A stretch of 45,567 nt of DNA from Campylobacterota bacterium (GTDB lineage: Bacteria > Campylobacterota > Campylobacteria > Campylobacterales > JAJVLF01), in NCBI GenBank assembly GCA_029255845.1, contig JAJVLF010000015.1:1-45567 (forward strand), read 5' to 3'. Below are positions 1-8,364 of the stretch, piece after piece. Position numbers and translations under genes: made by a program. A model generated the notes under the pieces. The model was not told the origin of the DNA, did no database searches, and saw only the letters and a program-made list of their open reading frames with translations. Every line of letters begins with the position of its first letter. Position 1 is the stretch's first letter.

Positions 1-12
1 GTTCATTTATTG

Positions 13-900
13 TTAGTTTCTCCTTTTAAATTTATTTATCATTAAGTGCACAACTAATACAGCAATTAATGCTATGCCAACTCTAATTAAGAAAATACTT
101 AAAACATCTGCTCCAAAAAAAGCAAATATTAAAGTTTCTTCTACTAATCCGTGTGCCAACATTAAGAATACTAATAATAGTATTTTTTCTTTTGGTTTAA
201 CTTGTTTTATCTCTTGCAATAATATTCCTGCACCATAAGTAACTCCCAATAACCCACCTACACTTAGACTTGATACATATGAGTGTTTTTCTAAAAATAC
301 TTTAAACCATTTTAATGTTTTAAAGTATTCAAAAAAGAGAATTAAGCTTACAACCAAGAGTATAACTTTACTTGCTAATATTAAAGAATTATAAATTGAA
401 TTAAATACATAAGGTATAAACTCTTTTATTTGCTCTTGTGCTATAATTTCATTTTGTATTAAATGTAAATCAGATGAAGCAATATGCATAGCAATAAATG
501 CCCCAAAATAACCTAATATAAGTCTACTAATCCAGTGAATATGTATATTCATACCAACTTTTTTTAGCACAGCTACTTCTAGTGGCAAAGAATGACATAT
601 TGCCATAAATGTCCCCACTATAGTCCATTCATAAGCACTTAATCCAAGAGTAGACGCAACAGCAATTCCTGCATAAAGATTAAAGAAAATAACACTTGCA
701 AAACTTAATGCTACTCCAGTAGGTAAATCTAGACTACTTGTAAATGGCTCAAAAATAAATGATACTGACTCAATTAATCCAAAATATTGCAATAAATCAC
801 TCACAATACTAAAAGGTATTACAAGTTTTGCTATCATCCAAGAAGAATTCAATGCTTTTTTTAGGATTTTTTTCATTTTGTATCTAATTCCATAATTCAC
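13..900 (-). CDS. Nucleoside-recognition (Gate) domain membrane protein
   Basis: Polytopic inner-membrane protein of about 295 residues with roughly seven to eight hydrophobic segments, two of them in a tail rich in L, I and V. The arrangement, with the stretch SLPLEVAVLKKVG in the first half and the glycine-rich VGGLLGVTYGAGILLQE in the second, resembles the Gate/nucleoside-recognition family (YjiH/SpmA-like), whose substrates are mostly unproven. The longest reading starts at a GTG (898-900). An in-frame ATG at 874-876, giving MKKILKKAL, is an equally good start and begins just after the stop of the preceding small gene. It is probably the last gene of a minus-strand run that begins with an AraC regulator, so it may be the regulator's target. 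The family call is from memory of the pattern and no specific substrate is claimed. Confidence 0.6.
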   Translation of the reverse strand: MNYGIRYKMKKILKKALNSSWMIAKLVIPFSIVSDLLQYFGLIESVSFIFEPFTSSLDLPTGVALSFASVIFFNLYAGIAVASTLGLSAYEWTIVGTFMAICHSLPLEVAVLKKVGMNIHIHWISRLILGYFGAFIAMHIASSDLHLIQNEIIAQEQIKEFIPYVFNSIYNSLILASKVILLVVSLILFFEYFKTLKWFKVFLEKHSYVSSLSVGGLLGVTYGAGILLQEIKQVKPKEKILLLVFLMLAHGLVEETLIFAFFGADVLSIFLIRVGIALIAVLVVHLMINKFKRRN

Positions 901-1108
901 AATTTAATATTGGCATATTTAGTATTGCACTTTTTCCAAAACTTATACATTGTATCGGTGGCACATCGTGCATTACCATTTCACCCTCAATATAGCAACT
1001 ATCCATAAAGTTATTAAATGTAAAAGAAATAATTTTTTCTTTATTAATTATCTGTGATATAAGAAAGTAATTCTCAATTCCATCATTTATTTGAATTAAT
1101 TGATTCAT
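884..1108 (-). CDS. Small hypothetical protein (74 aa)
   Basis: Open frame of 74 residues starting with MNQLIQINDG and ending NCELWN. I do not recognise it. It has no signal peptide or membrane segment and contains three cysteines. Its end overlaps the longest version of the downstream membrane protein gene by 17 bases, which suggests translational coupling. It starts 53 bases after the AraC gene on the same strand. The tight packing supports a real gene. Function is unknown, and it could be a partner of the downstream transporter-like protein. Confidence 0.5.
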   Translation of the reverse strand: MNQLIQINDGIENYFLISQIINKEKIISFTFNNFMDSCYIEGEMVMHDVPPIQCISFGKSAILNMPILNCELWN

Positions 1109-1161
1109 AGTTATTATTCCTTTAATTTTAAAATTAATGAAATAATAACTATTTTTAAAAC

Positions 1162-1959
1162 TTAATTATTGTATGATATTGACTTTTTGTGAATTTTAGG
1201 AGTAGTTGCAAATATTTTTTTAAAGTTTCTATTAAAATGACTTTGGTCATAAAATCCATTGTCATATGCAATAGTTGTTAAGTTTGTTTGTTCAAATTTA
1301 CTTAATTGTTTTTTTGCCATATTGATTCTTTTGTTAATAATAAAATTTTGAGGTGTCATTCCAGTTTCTTTTTTAAATAGCCTTATTAAATATGACTTAT
1401 TGTATCCCAAATCATTGGCTATATCATTGATGGATATTTTTAAATTTATATTAATATCAATATAATGCTTTATTTGATTGCATAAATTACAAATTTTATT
1501 TTTTTCTAAATTATTATATGAATAACTTAGAAAAATATTCTTAATTATGTCTATTAATTGTTCAGTGTATTGATACTCATTATCCGCATTTAGTATGTCT
1601 TTACATAATTTTAATATTTTATTATTATTTACTTTTGATGTTGATAAGGGAATAAAATTACTTGAATTTAAAAATAATTCAGATTGAATTTTTTTACACC
1701 AATCTATGTCTAAATATATGGTATAGTAGCCAGTAGCATTAATATTTCTTGTTTGATGAGGTTGGTATGGATTGAAAACAGCAATTGAATTAGGAGATAA
1801 TACTGCATTATCATTTTTATGTCTTATATTTAAAGAGCCTTTTTCAATAATCCCAAAACTTAACATATAATGAAAATGCATTTTATAATCAGTGAATATA
1901 TGTTTAACATATTTTATTTCACCAAATATTTCATTTTCTTTTGTGTATAAAATTTTCAT
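1162..1959 (-). CDS. AraC-family transcriptional regulator
   Basis: 265 residues with the two-part AraC layout. The N-terminal half is cupin-like, with an FHYMLSFGIIEKGSL stretch and the typical PNSIAVFNPYQPHQ turn for effector sensing. The C-terminal half (about 165-260) carries two helix-turn-helix units: INDIANDLGYNKSYLIRLFKKETGMTP, then IAYDNGFYDQSHFNRNFKKIFATTP, the latter being the classic AraC signature. A purine-rich AGGGG lies about ten bases before the ATG. It is the first gene of a minus-strand run with a small unknown protein and a membrane protein, so it probably regulates them in response to a small ligand. The ligand cannot be inferred. Confidence 0.85.
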   Translation of the reverse strand: MKILYTKENEIFGEIKYVKHIFTDYKMHFHYMLSFGIIEKGSLNIRHKNDNAVLSPNSIAVFNPYQPHQTRNINATGYYTIYLDIDWCKKIQSELFLNSSNFIPLSTSKVNNNKILKLCKDILNADNEYQYTEQLIDIIKNIFLSYSYNNLEKNKICNLCNQIKHYIDININLKISINDIANDLGYNKSYLIRLFKKETGMTPQNFIINKRINMAKKQLSKFEQTNLTTIAYDNGFYDQSHFNRNFKKIFATTPKIHKKSISYNN

Positions 1960-2173
1960 AATTTTTTTATACCCCTTTAGTAACTTTAAGGTTTAGCAAC
2001 ATATTGTAACTATTATTATATTATTTTTCTCATCAAAAATAAACATAAATTGCAGATTAGGGGTTTACCATTTAATGCAAAATTTACTTAACTTATTCTT
2101 TACTATACTTACTTGCCCTAGTTATAAATCATTAGCTAATATGTTAAATTAATATGAGAAAATCCATAATAAC

Positions 2174-3778
2174 CTAATACATCTTCTCTTTAGCCTCTAT
2201 CCCCATCATAGACAACCCTATCTTAATACTATTAGCAACTATAATTGATACCTTTAAATAATCTTTCTCATTTTCATTATCTATAAACTTATTAGCATTA
2301 TAAAAGCTATGAAATAGGGATGATAATTCGTATAAATAATCTGTTAGTTTATTTGGTGCTTTTTGATTAAAAGAATTTTCTATTGTTTCTGAAAGCATTA
2401 AGGCGAAAAGTAATAGATTTGATGATTCTTGGCTTAGGTTTTGGAAATTGTGGTTTTCTATGTCTTTTTTGCTAAATTGGCTTTTTTCTAGCAGTGAATT
2501 AATTCTTGCGTGGGCATAGTTTATGTAAAAAATAGGGTTTGATGAATTTTGCTCTTTTAGTTTGGATATGTCAAATTCTAAATGGGTGTCGAATTTCTTA
2601 GTTAAGAAAATGAATTTTAAGGCATCATTTCCTATTTCTTCCCTGACTTCCTCCATTAAGATAAAATTACCTTTTCTTTTACTCATCTTGTATGGTTTGC
2701 CGTCTTTAAGTAATGCCACCATTTGAGAAAGTAATATTTCTAATTTTTCTTCATTAAAGCCTAAAAATTTGATGGCGGATTTCACTCTATTTATATATCC
2801 GTGATGATCAGCACCCCATATATTTATATATGTGTCATAGTCTCTTTCAAATTTGTTTTTATGATATAGTATATCTCCAGCTAGATATGTCGGCACTCCA
2901 TCTTCTCTCACTACTACTCTATCTTTTTCATCACTTGCTTTTGTTGTCTCTAGCCATAATTTGCCGTCTTTTTTGTAGCAATAGTCTTTTATTATTTTTT
3001 CCGTGTCGTCCCATTTAGCATATAGGGATTTTTCACTTACAAAATAATCAAAATGAATGTCTATTTTTGATAAGTCATTTTTAATTAAATCTAATACTTT
3101 GCTTTTTGCTATATCTGCTATTTTTTTTAAGTCTTTATTAATTATAATATTTTTATCTTGCTCGTAAATATCATTAGCTATATCAAGGATATAATCCCCT
3201 CTATAATAATCCTCAGGAAATTCTACTTCCCTAGATAAGATACTCTCACAAGCTCGTAGCCATACAGATAATCCAAGCAAATCCATTTGTTTTCCCGCAT
3301 CATTTACATAATACTCTGTATCTATTTCATAACCTAAAAAACTTCCACATTTTTGTATATAATACCCACCAATAGCACCTCTAGCATGACCTATATGTAA
3401 TGGTCCTGTTGGGTTGGCTGATATATATTCTAAAAGTATTTTTTTGTTTTTCTTCTCTGCTTGGAAGCCATTTTTTAAATAATCATCACTAATTTCATTT
3501 AAAAATTCTTGTTTTAGAAATATATTTACAAAACCAGAAACAGCATTAGCTGATTCAATAAAATCTAGTTTTGAAATTATATCTGCATACTCAGTAGCGA
3601 TATGGACGGGGGATTTTTTCATTTCTTTTGCTAAAGAAAAGCAGAAATTAGTCGCAAAATGACCAAATTCTGGTTTTTTAGGTTTTTGAAGGATGATTTT
3701 ATTAAAAACAATACCATCAATATCGTTTAGTTTTTCGCTCACCATATCGGCGACTATATTACTTAAATGATTAAGCAT
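2174..3778 (-). CDS. argS: Arginyl-tRNA synthetase
   Basis: Class I aminoacyl-tRNA synthetase of 534 residues that charges tRNA-Arg in the cytoplasm. The N-terminal Arg-specific domain is followed by the HIGH motif in NPTGPLHIGHARGA (about residue 125) and the KMSKRKGN signature (about residue 362). The C-terminal DALR anticodon-binding domain contains INYAHARINSLL. Length matches the bacterial family. The start ATG (3776-3778) overlaps the last base of the upstream tatA stop codon (TAATG), implying translational coupling. Nothing looks broken. Confidence 0.97.
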   Translation of the reverse strand: MLNHLSNIVADMVSEKLNDIDGIVFNKIILQKPKKPEFGHFATNFCFSLAKEMKKSPVHIATEYADIISKLDFIESANAVSGFVNIFLKQEFLNEISDDYLKNGFQAEKKNKKILLEYISANPTGPLHIGHARGAIGGYYIQKCGSFLGYEIDTEYYVNDAGKQMDLLGLSVWLRACESILSREVEFPEDYYRGDYILDIANDIYEQDKNIIINKDLKKIADIAKSKVLDLIKNDLSKIDIHFDYFVSEKSLYAKWDDTEKIIKDYCYKKDGKLWLETTKASDEKDRVVVREDGVPTYLAGDILYHKNKFERDYDTYINIWGADHHGYINRVKSAIKFLGFNEEKLEILLSQMVALLKDGKPYKMSKRKGNFILMEEVREEIGNDALKFIFLTKKFDTHLEFDISKLKEQNSSNPIFYINYAHARINSLLEKSQFSKKDIENHNFQNLSQESSNLLLFALMLSETIENSFNQKAPNKLTDYLYELSSLFHSFYNANKFIDNENEKDYLKVSIIVANSIKIGLSMMGIEAKEKMY

Positions 3779-4029
3779 TAAGCTTTATTTGTGCTTTTAT
3801 CTGCCTCAATATTTTCGCTAGACTTTGTATCTTCTTTTTTAGTTTCACTACTAGCGACTTTTGTCTCTTCTTCTTTATTTTCTATTTTATCATCTTCTTT
3901 GACGGCTTTTTTAAAGTTTTTTATACCTTTACCAATACCACTTGCTAAATCTGGAATCTTTTTCGCACCAAATAATAAAACTACAATAGATAAAATAATC
4001 AATAATTCTGGCATACTAGGAACACCCAT
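3778..4029 (-). CDS. tatA: Sec-independent (twin-arginine) translocase subunit TatA
   Basis: 83-residue membrane protein of the twin-arginine export pathway that exports folded proteins. A short periplasmic N-terminus, one transmembrane helix (about residues 8-21, [14 protein letters not shown]), the conserved [23 protein letters not shown] hinge and amphipathic helix, then a highly charged E/K-rich tail. This is a typical TatA/E shape. A fairly good SD (AAGGAG) precedes the ATG at 4027-4029. Coupled to argS through a one-base stop/start overlap. The gene assignment is secure; the TatA versus TatE distinction is by convention. Confidence 0.92.
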   Translation of the reverse strand: MGVPSMPELLIILSIVVLLFGAKKIPDLASGIGKGIKNFKKAVKEDDKIENKEEETKVASSETKKEDTKSSENIEADKSTNKA

Positions 4030-4142
4030 AAATTCTCCTTTGAATTAAAAGTGTGGAATTATACCATCTTATGTTGAAAAACTATGATGGTTGCCTTAAG
4101 AAAATGTGGAAATATTTTTATATGTTTTCCTAAGTGATATTT

Positions 4143-4150
4143 GATATAAT
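4143..4150 (+). promoter_or_regulatory. Extended -10 promoter for the rloC operon
   Basis: The sequence TGATATAAT (TG one base before TATAAT, with TATAAT at 4145-4150) lies 19 bases before the TTG of a small open frame and about 170 bases before rloC. The region between tatA (minus) and rloC (plus) is divergent, so a plus-strand promoter is needed here. Campylobacterota promoters rely on a strong -10 rather than a -35 box, which fits. No -35 is obvious. Confidence 0.5.
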
Positions 4151-4168
4151 AAAAATAAAAGAGAAGAC

Positions 4169-4324
4169 TTGTTAAAAATATTTAATAACAAAAATAATCT
4201 TGTAGGTGATGATTTAAAGAAGCCTATTGAAAACAATATTAAGCTTAGTATTGTTTTTTCTATATTCTTAAGATATGTATTTTCGCCTCAATCTATGAGT
4301 AATAAAACAAGGATAAAAGGATGA
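4169..4324 (+). CDS. Possible small leader ORF overlapping rloC (51 aa)
   Basis: Open frame starting at TTG with a purine-rich GAGAAG just upstream, encoding 51 residues (begins LLKIFNNKNNLVGDD). It ends in a TGA that overlaps the rloC ATG as ATGA. Such an overlap is typical of translationally coupled genes. I do not recognise the peptide. It has one weakly hydrophobic stretch (IKLSIVFSIFLRYVF). It might be a small coupled protein, a regulator or antidote of the toxic rloC product, a leader peptide, or the remnant of a lost gene. Without homologues it stays tentative. Confidence 0.3.
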   Translation: MLKIFNNKNNLVGDDLKKPIENNIKLSIVFSIFLRYVFSPQSMSNKTRIKG

Positions 4325-6489
4325 TTAATTCCATTAAAATCAATAATATTGCAAGCTACAAGTCAGCAACATCGTTAAAAACAGAGAAAAAGATAAATTT
4401 ACTATATGGGCTTAATGGAACAGGAAAAACTACATTATCTAATTTTTTACAAGATAAAGATAAAGTAGAATTTAAAGATTGCAGTATTATAGGTGGAGAG
4501 TCATCTAAAATACTTGTATATAATCAAAAATTTATTAATGATAATTTTTATGTAAAAGATAATTTGAAAGGTATATTTACAATATCTGAATCTAATGGGG
4601 CAGCTGAAGAAAATATTAAAAATGCAAAAACTGAAATTGAAGAAATAGATAATCAGAAACGAATAAAAGAAGATAAATTAAAAAAAATAGATGGTAGTAT
4701 AGAGAAGAAACTATTAACAGCCACTAATGAAATATGGAAAATAAAAACTATCTTTAGTGGTGGAGATAGAATTTTAGATTATTGTTTAGAAGGCATAAAG
4801 AGCAGCAAATCTTTATTATTTAAACATATCAAATCATTAGAAAAATCATCAATAAAACCTGCTAAAACAGTAGATGAACTAAAAAAGGAAATTTCACAAA
4901 TTGAAGGAGATAAGGCTATTGAAATCCCGATTTTACCAAAAGTAGAATTAAGTGGATTATCTGAAATTGAAATTGACACTATTTTTAATGAAGTTATTGT
5001 TGGAAATAAAGACAGTACAGTTTCTAATTTAATTGATAAATTTGAAAATTCAGATTGGGTAAAACTTGGGGTAACTTATTTACCAACTGAAATTGCTGGA
5101 ACTGAAATTTGCCCATTTTGTCAACAAAAAACAATTAATATGGATTTGGCTAATGAGTTAAAAAATTATTTTGATAAAACATATGAAGATAAACTTAGTA
5201 GATTAAGGCAATTAAAAGATATGTACCTTAACATAAAAAATAATATTCCCAATATGGATACCTTTTTAACAAATGAGTTTTCAAAAGCTAAAAAAATAGA
5301 ACTTGAAAATTCACATACTAAATTAATTAATATTTTAAATAAAAATATTAATGCTATAGATAGTAAAATAAAACTGCCAAGCAGTACAATTAATTTTAAA
5401 GATTATACTCAAGAAATTAGCAATTTCAATGAACTTATAGAAAGTATCAATCATTTAATTATTGGACATAATGAAAAAATAAAAAATAAACAAGCTGTCA
5501 AGGACATTATAAAAAAAGAATTTTGGGAAATAATGAGATGGGAATATGATAGCTATATATTAAGTTATGAAAAAGATTTAAAAGATTTAGAAAAAGACAA
5601 ATCAAGACTAAAAGAATCAATTAAAAAATTACTTGATGATATAAAAGCACAAAATGACATCATAAAAAAAAATCAGGGAAAAACAGCACATATTGAAGAA
5701 GCAATAAGAGCAATAAATTATCAGTTGATTTTGCTTGGATTGCATGGATTTGAAATCAAACAACATGAAAATAATTTTTATAGAATAATTAGAGAAAATG
5801 AAGATGAATCGCAATTTAAGTCATTAAGTGAAGGCGAAAAAATGATAATAAGCTTTCTTTATTTTATTGAATTATGTAAAGGTAAAGAAGATAAAGATGA
5901 AACTATTTTAAGCAAGATTATTGTTATTGATGACCCAATATCAAGCTTATCTCATAATTATATTTTTAATATTGCACAATTGATAAAAAGTTATTTTTTT
6001 GATAATTCAGACTATTCTCAAGTGTTTGTATTAACACATAGTATGTATTTTTTTCATGAACTTTGTAAATTGAAAAAACCTAAAACTAGAAAACTATTTA
6101 GAATTATTAAAAAATCAGATAAATCATCTAGTTTTTTAGAAATGAAAGAAGATGAAATTTTAAATGACTATCAAGCTTATTGGAAAATTATTAAAGACTA
6201 TGAAAATGGTAATGCTCCTGATAATATTATGGCAAATGCGATGAGAAATATTTTAGAGCATTTTTTTGCTTTTGTCTATAATGAGAAAATGAAAGAAGCT
6301 ATAAAAACAATCGATTCAAATAAATATGGTGCATTTTTAAGATATGTTGATAGAGAGTCACATTCTGACCAAACAAACATATCCGACATTAAAGAAATTG
6401 ATATAAGACTTTTTAAGAATGCTTTTAAAAAGGTTTTTGAAGATACAAAAAATATAAAACATTACAATAAAATGATGGATTTAGAATGA
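4321..6489 (+). CDS. rloC: RloC-like anticodon nuclease (ABC ATPase with zinc hook)
   Basis: 722-residue protein of the AAA_13/RloC family. RloC proteins are stress- or phage-triggered tRNA anticodon nucleases related to PrrC. Visible parts in order: Walker A GLNGTGKTT (residues 30-38), a coiled-coil arm, a zinc-hook CPFC (C264, C267), a second coiled-coil arm, ABC signature SLSEGEK (501-507), Walker B IVIDDP (D537/D538), and H-loop LTHS (H573). After the ATPase head comes a C-terminal domain with R642-x3-E646 and H681 (in ESHSD). The R-x3-E spacing and the roughly 35-residue gap to His resemble the PrrC/RloC nuclease triad. All ATPase and hook motifs are intact, so it should be functional. 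It lies beside RhuM and a dead type III restriction gene, the sort of restriction-linked context in which RloC was first named in Campylobacter. Nuclease activity is inferred, not shown. Confidence 0.78.
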   Translation: MINSIKINNIASYKSATSLKTEKKINLLYGLNGTGKTTLSNFLQDKDKVEFKDCSIIGGESSKILVYNQKFINDNFYVKDNLKGIFTISESNGAAEENIKNAKTEIEEIDNQKRIKEDKLKKIDGSIEKKLLTATNEIWKIKTIFSGGDRILDYCLEGIKSSKSLLFKHIKSLEKSSIKPAKTVDELKKEISQIEGDKAIEIPILPKVELSGLSEIEIDTIFNEVIVGNKDSTVSNLIDKFENSDWVKLGVTYLPTEIAGTEICPFCQQKTINMDLANELKNYFDKTYEDKLSRLRQLKDMYLNIKNNIPNMDTFLTNEFSKAKKIELENSHTKLINILNKNINAIDSKIKLPSSTINFKDYTQEISNFNELIESINHLIIGHNEKIKNKQAVKDIIKKEFWEIMRWEYDSYILSYEKDLKDLEKDKSRLKESIKKLLDDIKAQNDIIKKNQGKTAHIEEAIRAINYQLILLGLHGFEIKQHENNFYRIIRENEDESQFKSLSEGEKMIISFLYFIELCKGKEDKDETILSKIIVIDDPISSLSHNYIFNIAQLIKSYFFDNSDYSQVFVLTHSMYFFHELCKLKKPKTRKLFRIIKKSDKSSSFLEMKEDEILNDYQAYWKIIKDYENGNAPDNIMANAMRNILEHFFAFVYNEKMKEAIKTIDSNKYGAFLRYVDRESHSDQTNISDIKEIDIRLFKNAFKKVFEDTKNIKHYNKMMDLE

Positions 6490-6535
6490 ATAAAATAGAA
6501 TTTTTACTTAATTATATAAAAATTAAAAACTAAGT

Positions 6536-7234
6536 ATGAGGCTTATAAAAAAAGATTTTGTAGATAAAAATGTTAAATCTATACTTGGATATCCACTGCC
6601 ATCAGGTAAAGCTTACTATATAGAAAATGATGTAGGTTTAATTGAATATGGGAGCGATTATTATATTAACAACAATAATTTTTCTAATGAAAAAAAAGAC
6701 ATTATAGATCTTACAAAAGGCCTACCTTCTAGCTTTAAATATAATACAACAGATAACAAGCAGTCTAATAATTTTAATAAACAATCTTTATTAAGTTCTA
6801 ATGAAAGAAATTATCAAAAAGCTTTACTTTATTTAACATTTAGCGAAGAAAAGATGAAGCCATTTGTTGGATATAAAAAATATAATAATAAGTTTTTATC
6901 AAGCATATATTCTTTTTATTTAAAAGAAGACTTTTTGTCTCTAAAACAAATAGAGACTATACTTAAAATAGAAAAAAATAGTCATAAAGATATTATTAAT
7001 AAATATGGTTATCATAGTATTTCATTGAAAAATTTAGAAACCTGTTATGCTTACGAATACAAAATAAAAAGAGCCATTGATAAATTAGAGGATAAGAAGT
7101 TTATGCAAGAAATACTGAAAACTTTATATCAATATTTATACCTAACTGATAAACAAATTGAAGCGATTAGAAAATGGTTTCAGTATTTACCAAAAGATTT
7201 ACAAGAAGCCAAATTAAGGTCTTTTGATGTATAA
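6536..7234 (+). CDS. Hypothetical protein in the rloC/rhuM island (232 aa)
   Basis: 232 residues, not recognised. The N-terminus (MRLIKKDFVDKNVKSILGYPLPSGKAYYI) is followed by a low-complexity asparagine/serine-rich stretch (about 45-95). The C-terminal half is rich in lysine, tyrosine and helix-forming residues (about 95-230). No signal peptide or membrane helix. It starts 46 bases after rloC, and its stop overlaps the start of a further small frame, so it belongs to the same transcript. It could be a defence accessory protein or passenger DNA. No function is proposed. Confidence 0.6.
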   Translation: MRLIKKDFVDKNVKSILGYPLPSGKAYYIENDVGLIEYGSDYYINNNNFSNEKKDIIDLTKGLPSSFKYNTTDNKQSNNFNKQSLLSSNERNYQKALLYLTFSEEKMKPFVGYKKYNNKFLSSIYSFYLKEDFLSLKQIETILKIEKNSHKDIINKYGYHSISLKNLETCYAYEYKIKRAIDKLEDKKFMQEILKTLYQYLYLTDKQIEAIRKWFQYLPKDLQEAKLRSFDV

Positions 7235-7391
7235 AAATAAGCAAAATTTAAAAGTATTAAAAATACCACAAAGGCAAGTAATAACTAAGCTAGATATGAA
7301 AATAGTAAATTTCACTAATAAAAATATAGAGCAAACATTTAAGCACTCAAATAAGGAGCATGTAGATAATGAGCGATATTGCAATATATGA
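7227..7391 (+). CDS. Possible small ORF bridging to rhuM (54 aa)
   Basis: ATG at 7227 overlaps the stop region of the 232-residue gene (GATGTATAA). The frame runs 54 codons and ends 23 bases inside rhuM. The peptide (begins MYKNKQNLKVLKIPQRQ) is basic and has no recognised domain. The overlaps on both sides are what a coupled small gene would show, but they could also be chance in AT-rich DNA, and the rhuM start has its own SD (AAGGAG). Confidence 0.25.
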   Translation: MYKNKQNLKVLKIPQRQVITKLDMKIVNFTNKNIEQTFKHSNKEHVDNERYCNI

Positions 7392-8364
7392 AAATACTAA
7401 TGGAGACATAAAAGTAGATGTTACTTTTGAAGATGATAGTATTTGGCTTAATCAATCACAGATTTGTGAAGTGTTTGCTAAATCAAAATCTACTATAAGT
7501 GAGCATATAAGTAATATATTTGATGAAGAGGAATTAGAGCAATATTTAACTGTTCGGAAATTCCGAACAGTTCAAATGGAAGGAAATAGAGAAGTAGCAA
7601 GAGATGTTGATGTTTATAATCTTGATATGATAATCGCTATTGGCTTTAGAGTAAAATCTACTCAAGGGACAAAATTTAGACAATGGGCTACAAAAAAATT
7701 AAATGAATATATCACAAAAGGTTTTATGCTAGATGATGATAGATTTAAAAGTGGTAATTCTATGGAGTATTTTGATGAGTTGCAAGATAGGCTTAGAGAT
7801 ATACGGCTTTCAGAGCGATTTTTTTATCAAAAAATAAAAGATATTTACACTACAAGCTATGATTATAATCCTAAAAACATAAAAACAATAGAATTTTTTA
7901 AGATTGTTCAAAATAAATTATTATGGGCTATATCAGAGCAGACAGCCTCACAATTGGCTTATGAGAGGATAGACATAAATCTACCAAACCTTGGAATGAA
8001 CTCACTTGATAAAAAAGGTAAAAATATCACAAAAGCAGATGTAAGAATAGGTAAAAATTATTTAGATGAAAATGAGATAAAGCAATTAGCTCTTATAGTA
8101 GAGCAATATCTTGCATTTGCTGAGTCTATGGCTACACAAAAAACTAAAATGTTTATGGATGATTGGATTAAAAGACTTGATAGTATTATAAGTCTTAATG
8201 GAAAAGAGATATTAAATAGTGCTGGTAAAATTAGCCATAGTTCGATGATGGAAAAAACTTCAAAAATTTATGAAGAATATAAAAATCAAAAAAAACAAGA
8301 GGAAAAAAAGCAGAGCTTGAAAGAGCTTGAAGATGATATAAAAAATTTAGGGGTTTTAAAATGA
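7369..8364 (+). CDS. rhuM: RhuM-family protein
   Basis: 331 residues matching the RhuM ('virulence protein') family: an N-terminal segment with the winged-helix-like SIWLNQSQICEVFAKSKSTISEHISNIF, then the family hallmarks TVRKFRTVQ.EGNREV and YNLDMIIAIGFRVKSTQGTKFRQWAT, and a charged C-terminal helix. RhuM genes are commonly embedded in restriction-modification and other defence islands; their biochemical role is unclear. An SD AAGGAG (7353-7358) sits about ten bases before the ATG. Its TGA overlaps the ATG of the type III res remnant (ATGA), showing rhuM was once coupled to res. A perfect 12-bp inverted repeat lies within the coding sequence at 7548-7572. Confidence 0.85.
   Translation: MSDIAIYENTNGDIKVDVTFEDDSIWLNQSQICEVFAKSKSTISEHISNIFDEEELEQYLTVRKFRTVQMEGNREVARDVDVYNLDMIIAIGFRVKSTQGTKFRQWATKKLNEYITKGFMLDDDRFKSGNSMEYFDELQDRLRDIRLSERFFYQKIKDIYTTSYDYNPKNIKTIEFFKIVQNKLLWAISEQTASQLAYERIDINLPNLGMNSLDKKGKNITKADVRIGKNYLDENEIKQLALIVEQYLAFAESMATQKTKMFMDDWIKRLDSIISLNGKEILNSAGKISHSSMMEKTSKIYEEYKNQKKQEEKKQSLKELEDDIKNLGVLK
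7548..7572. repeat. 25-bp palindrome inside rhuM
   Basis: Twelve-base arms AACTGTTCGGAA / TTCCGAACAGTT separated by a single A. It encodes the internally symmetric peptide TVRKFRTV. The KFR part is conserved in RhuM proteins, so some of the symmetry may come from protein constraint. Synonymous codon choice nonetheless makes the two halves match exactly (CGG/CCG around the centre), and CGG is a rare codon in this AT-rich sequence. Confidence 0.6.

Noticed and set aside
1-6. Possible start (ATG AAC on the minus strand) of another gene after the Gate-domain gene
   Set aside because: Only two codons are in the window. AAGGAG lies 13 bases upstream, which is rather far. Not enough to support a feature.
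3791-4048. 85-codon plus-strand frame opposite tatA
   Set aside because: Its low-complexity Ser/Leu/Phe composition is the complement of the tatA lysine/glutamate codons; tatA is the real gene.
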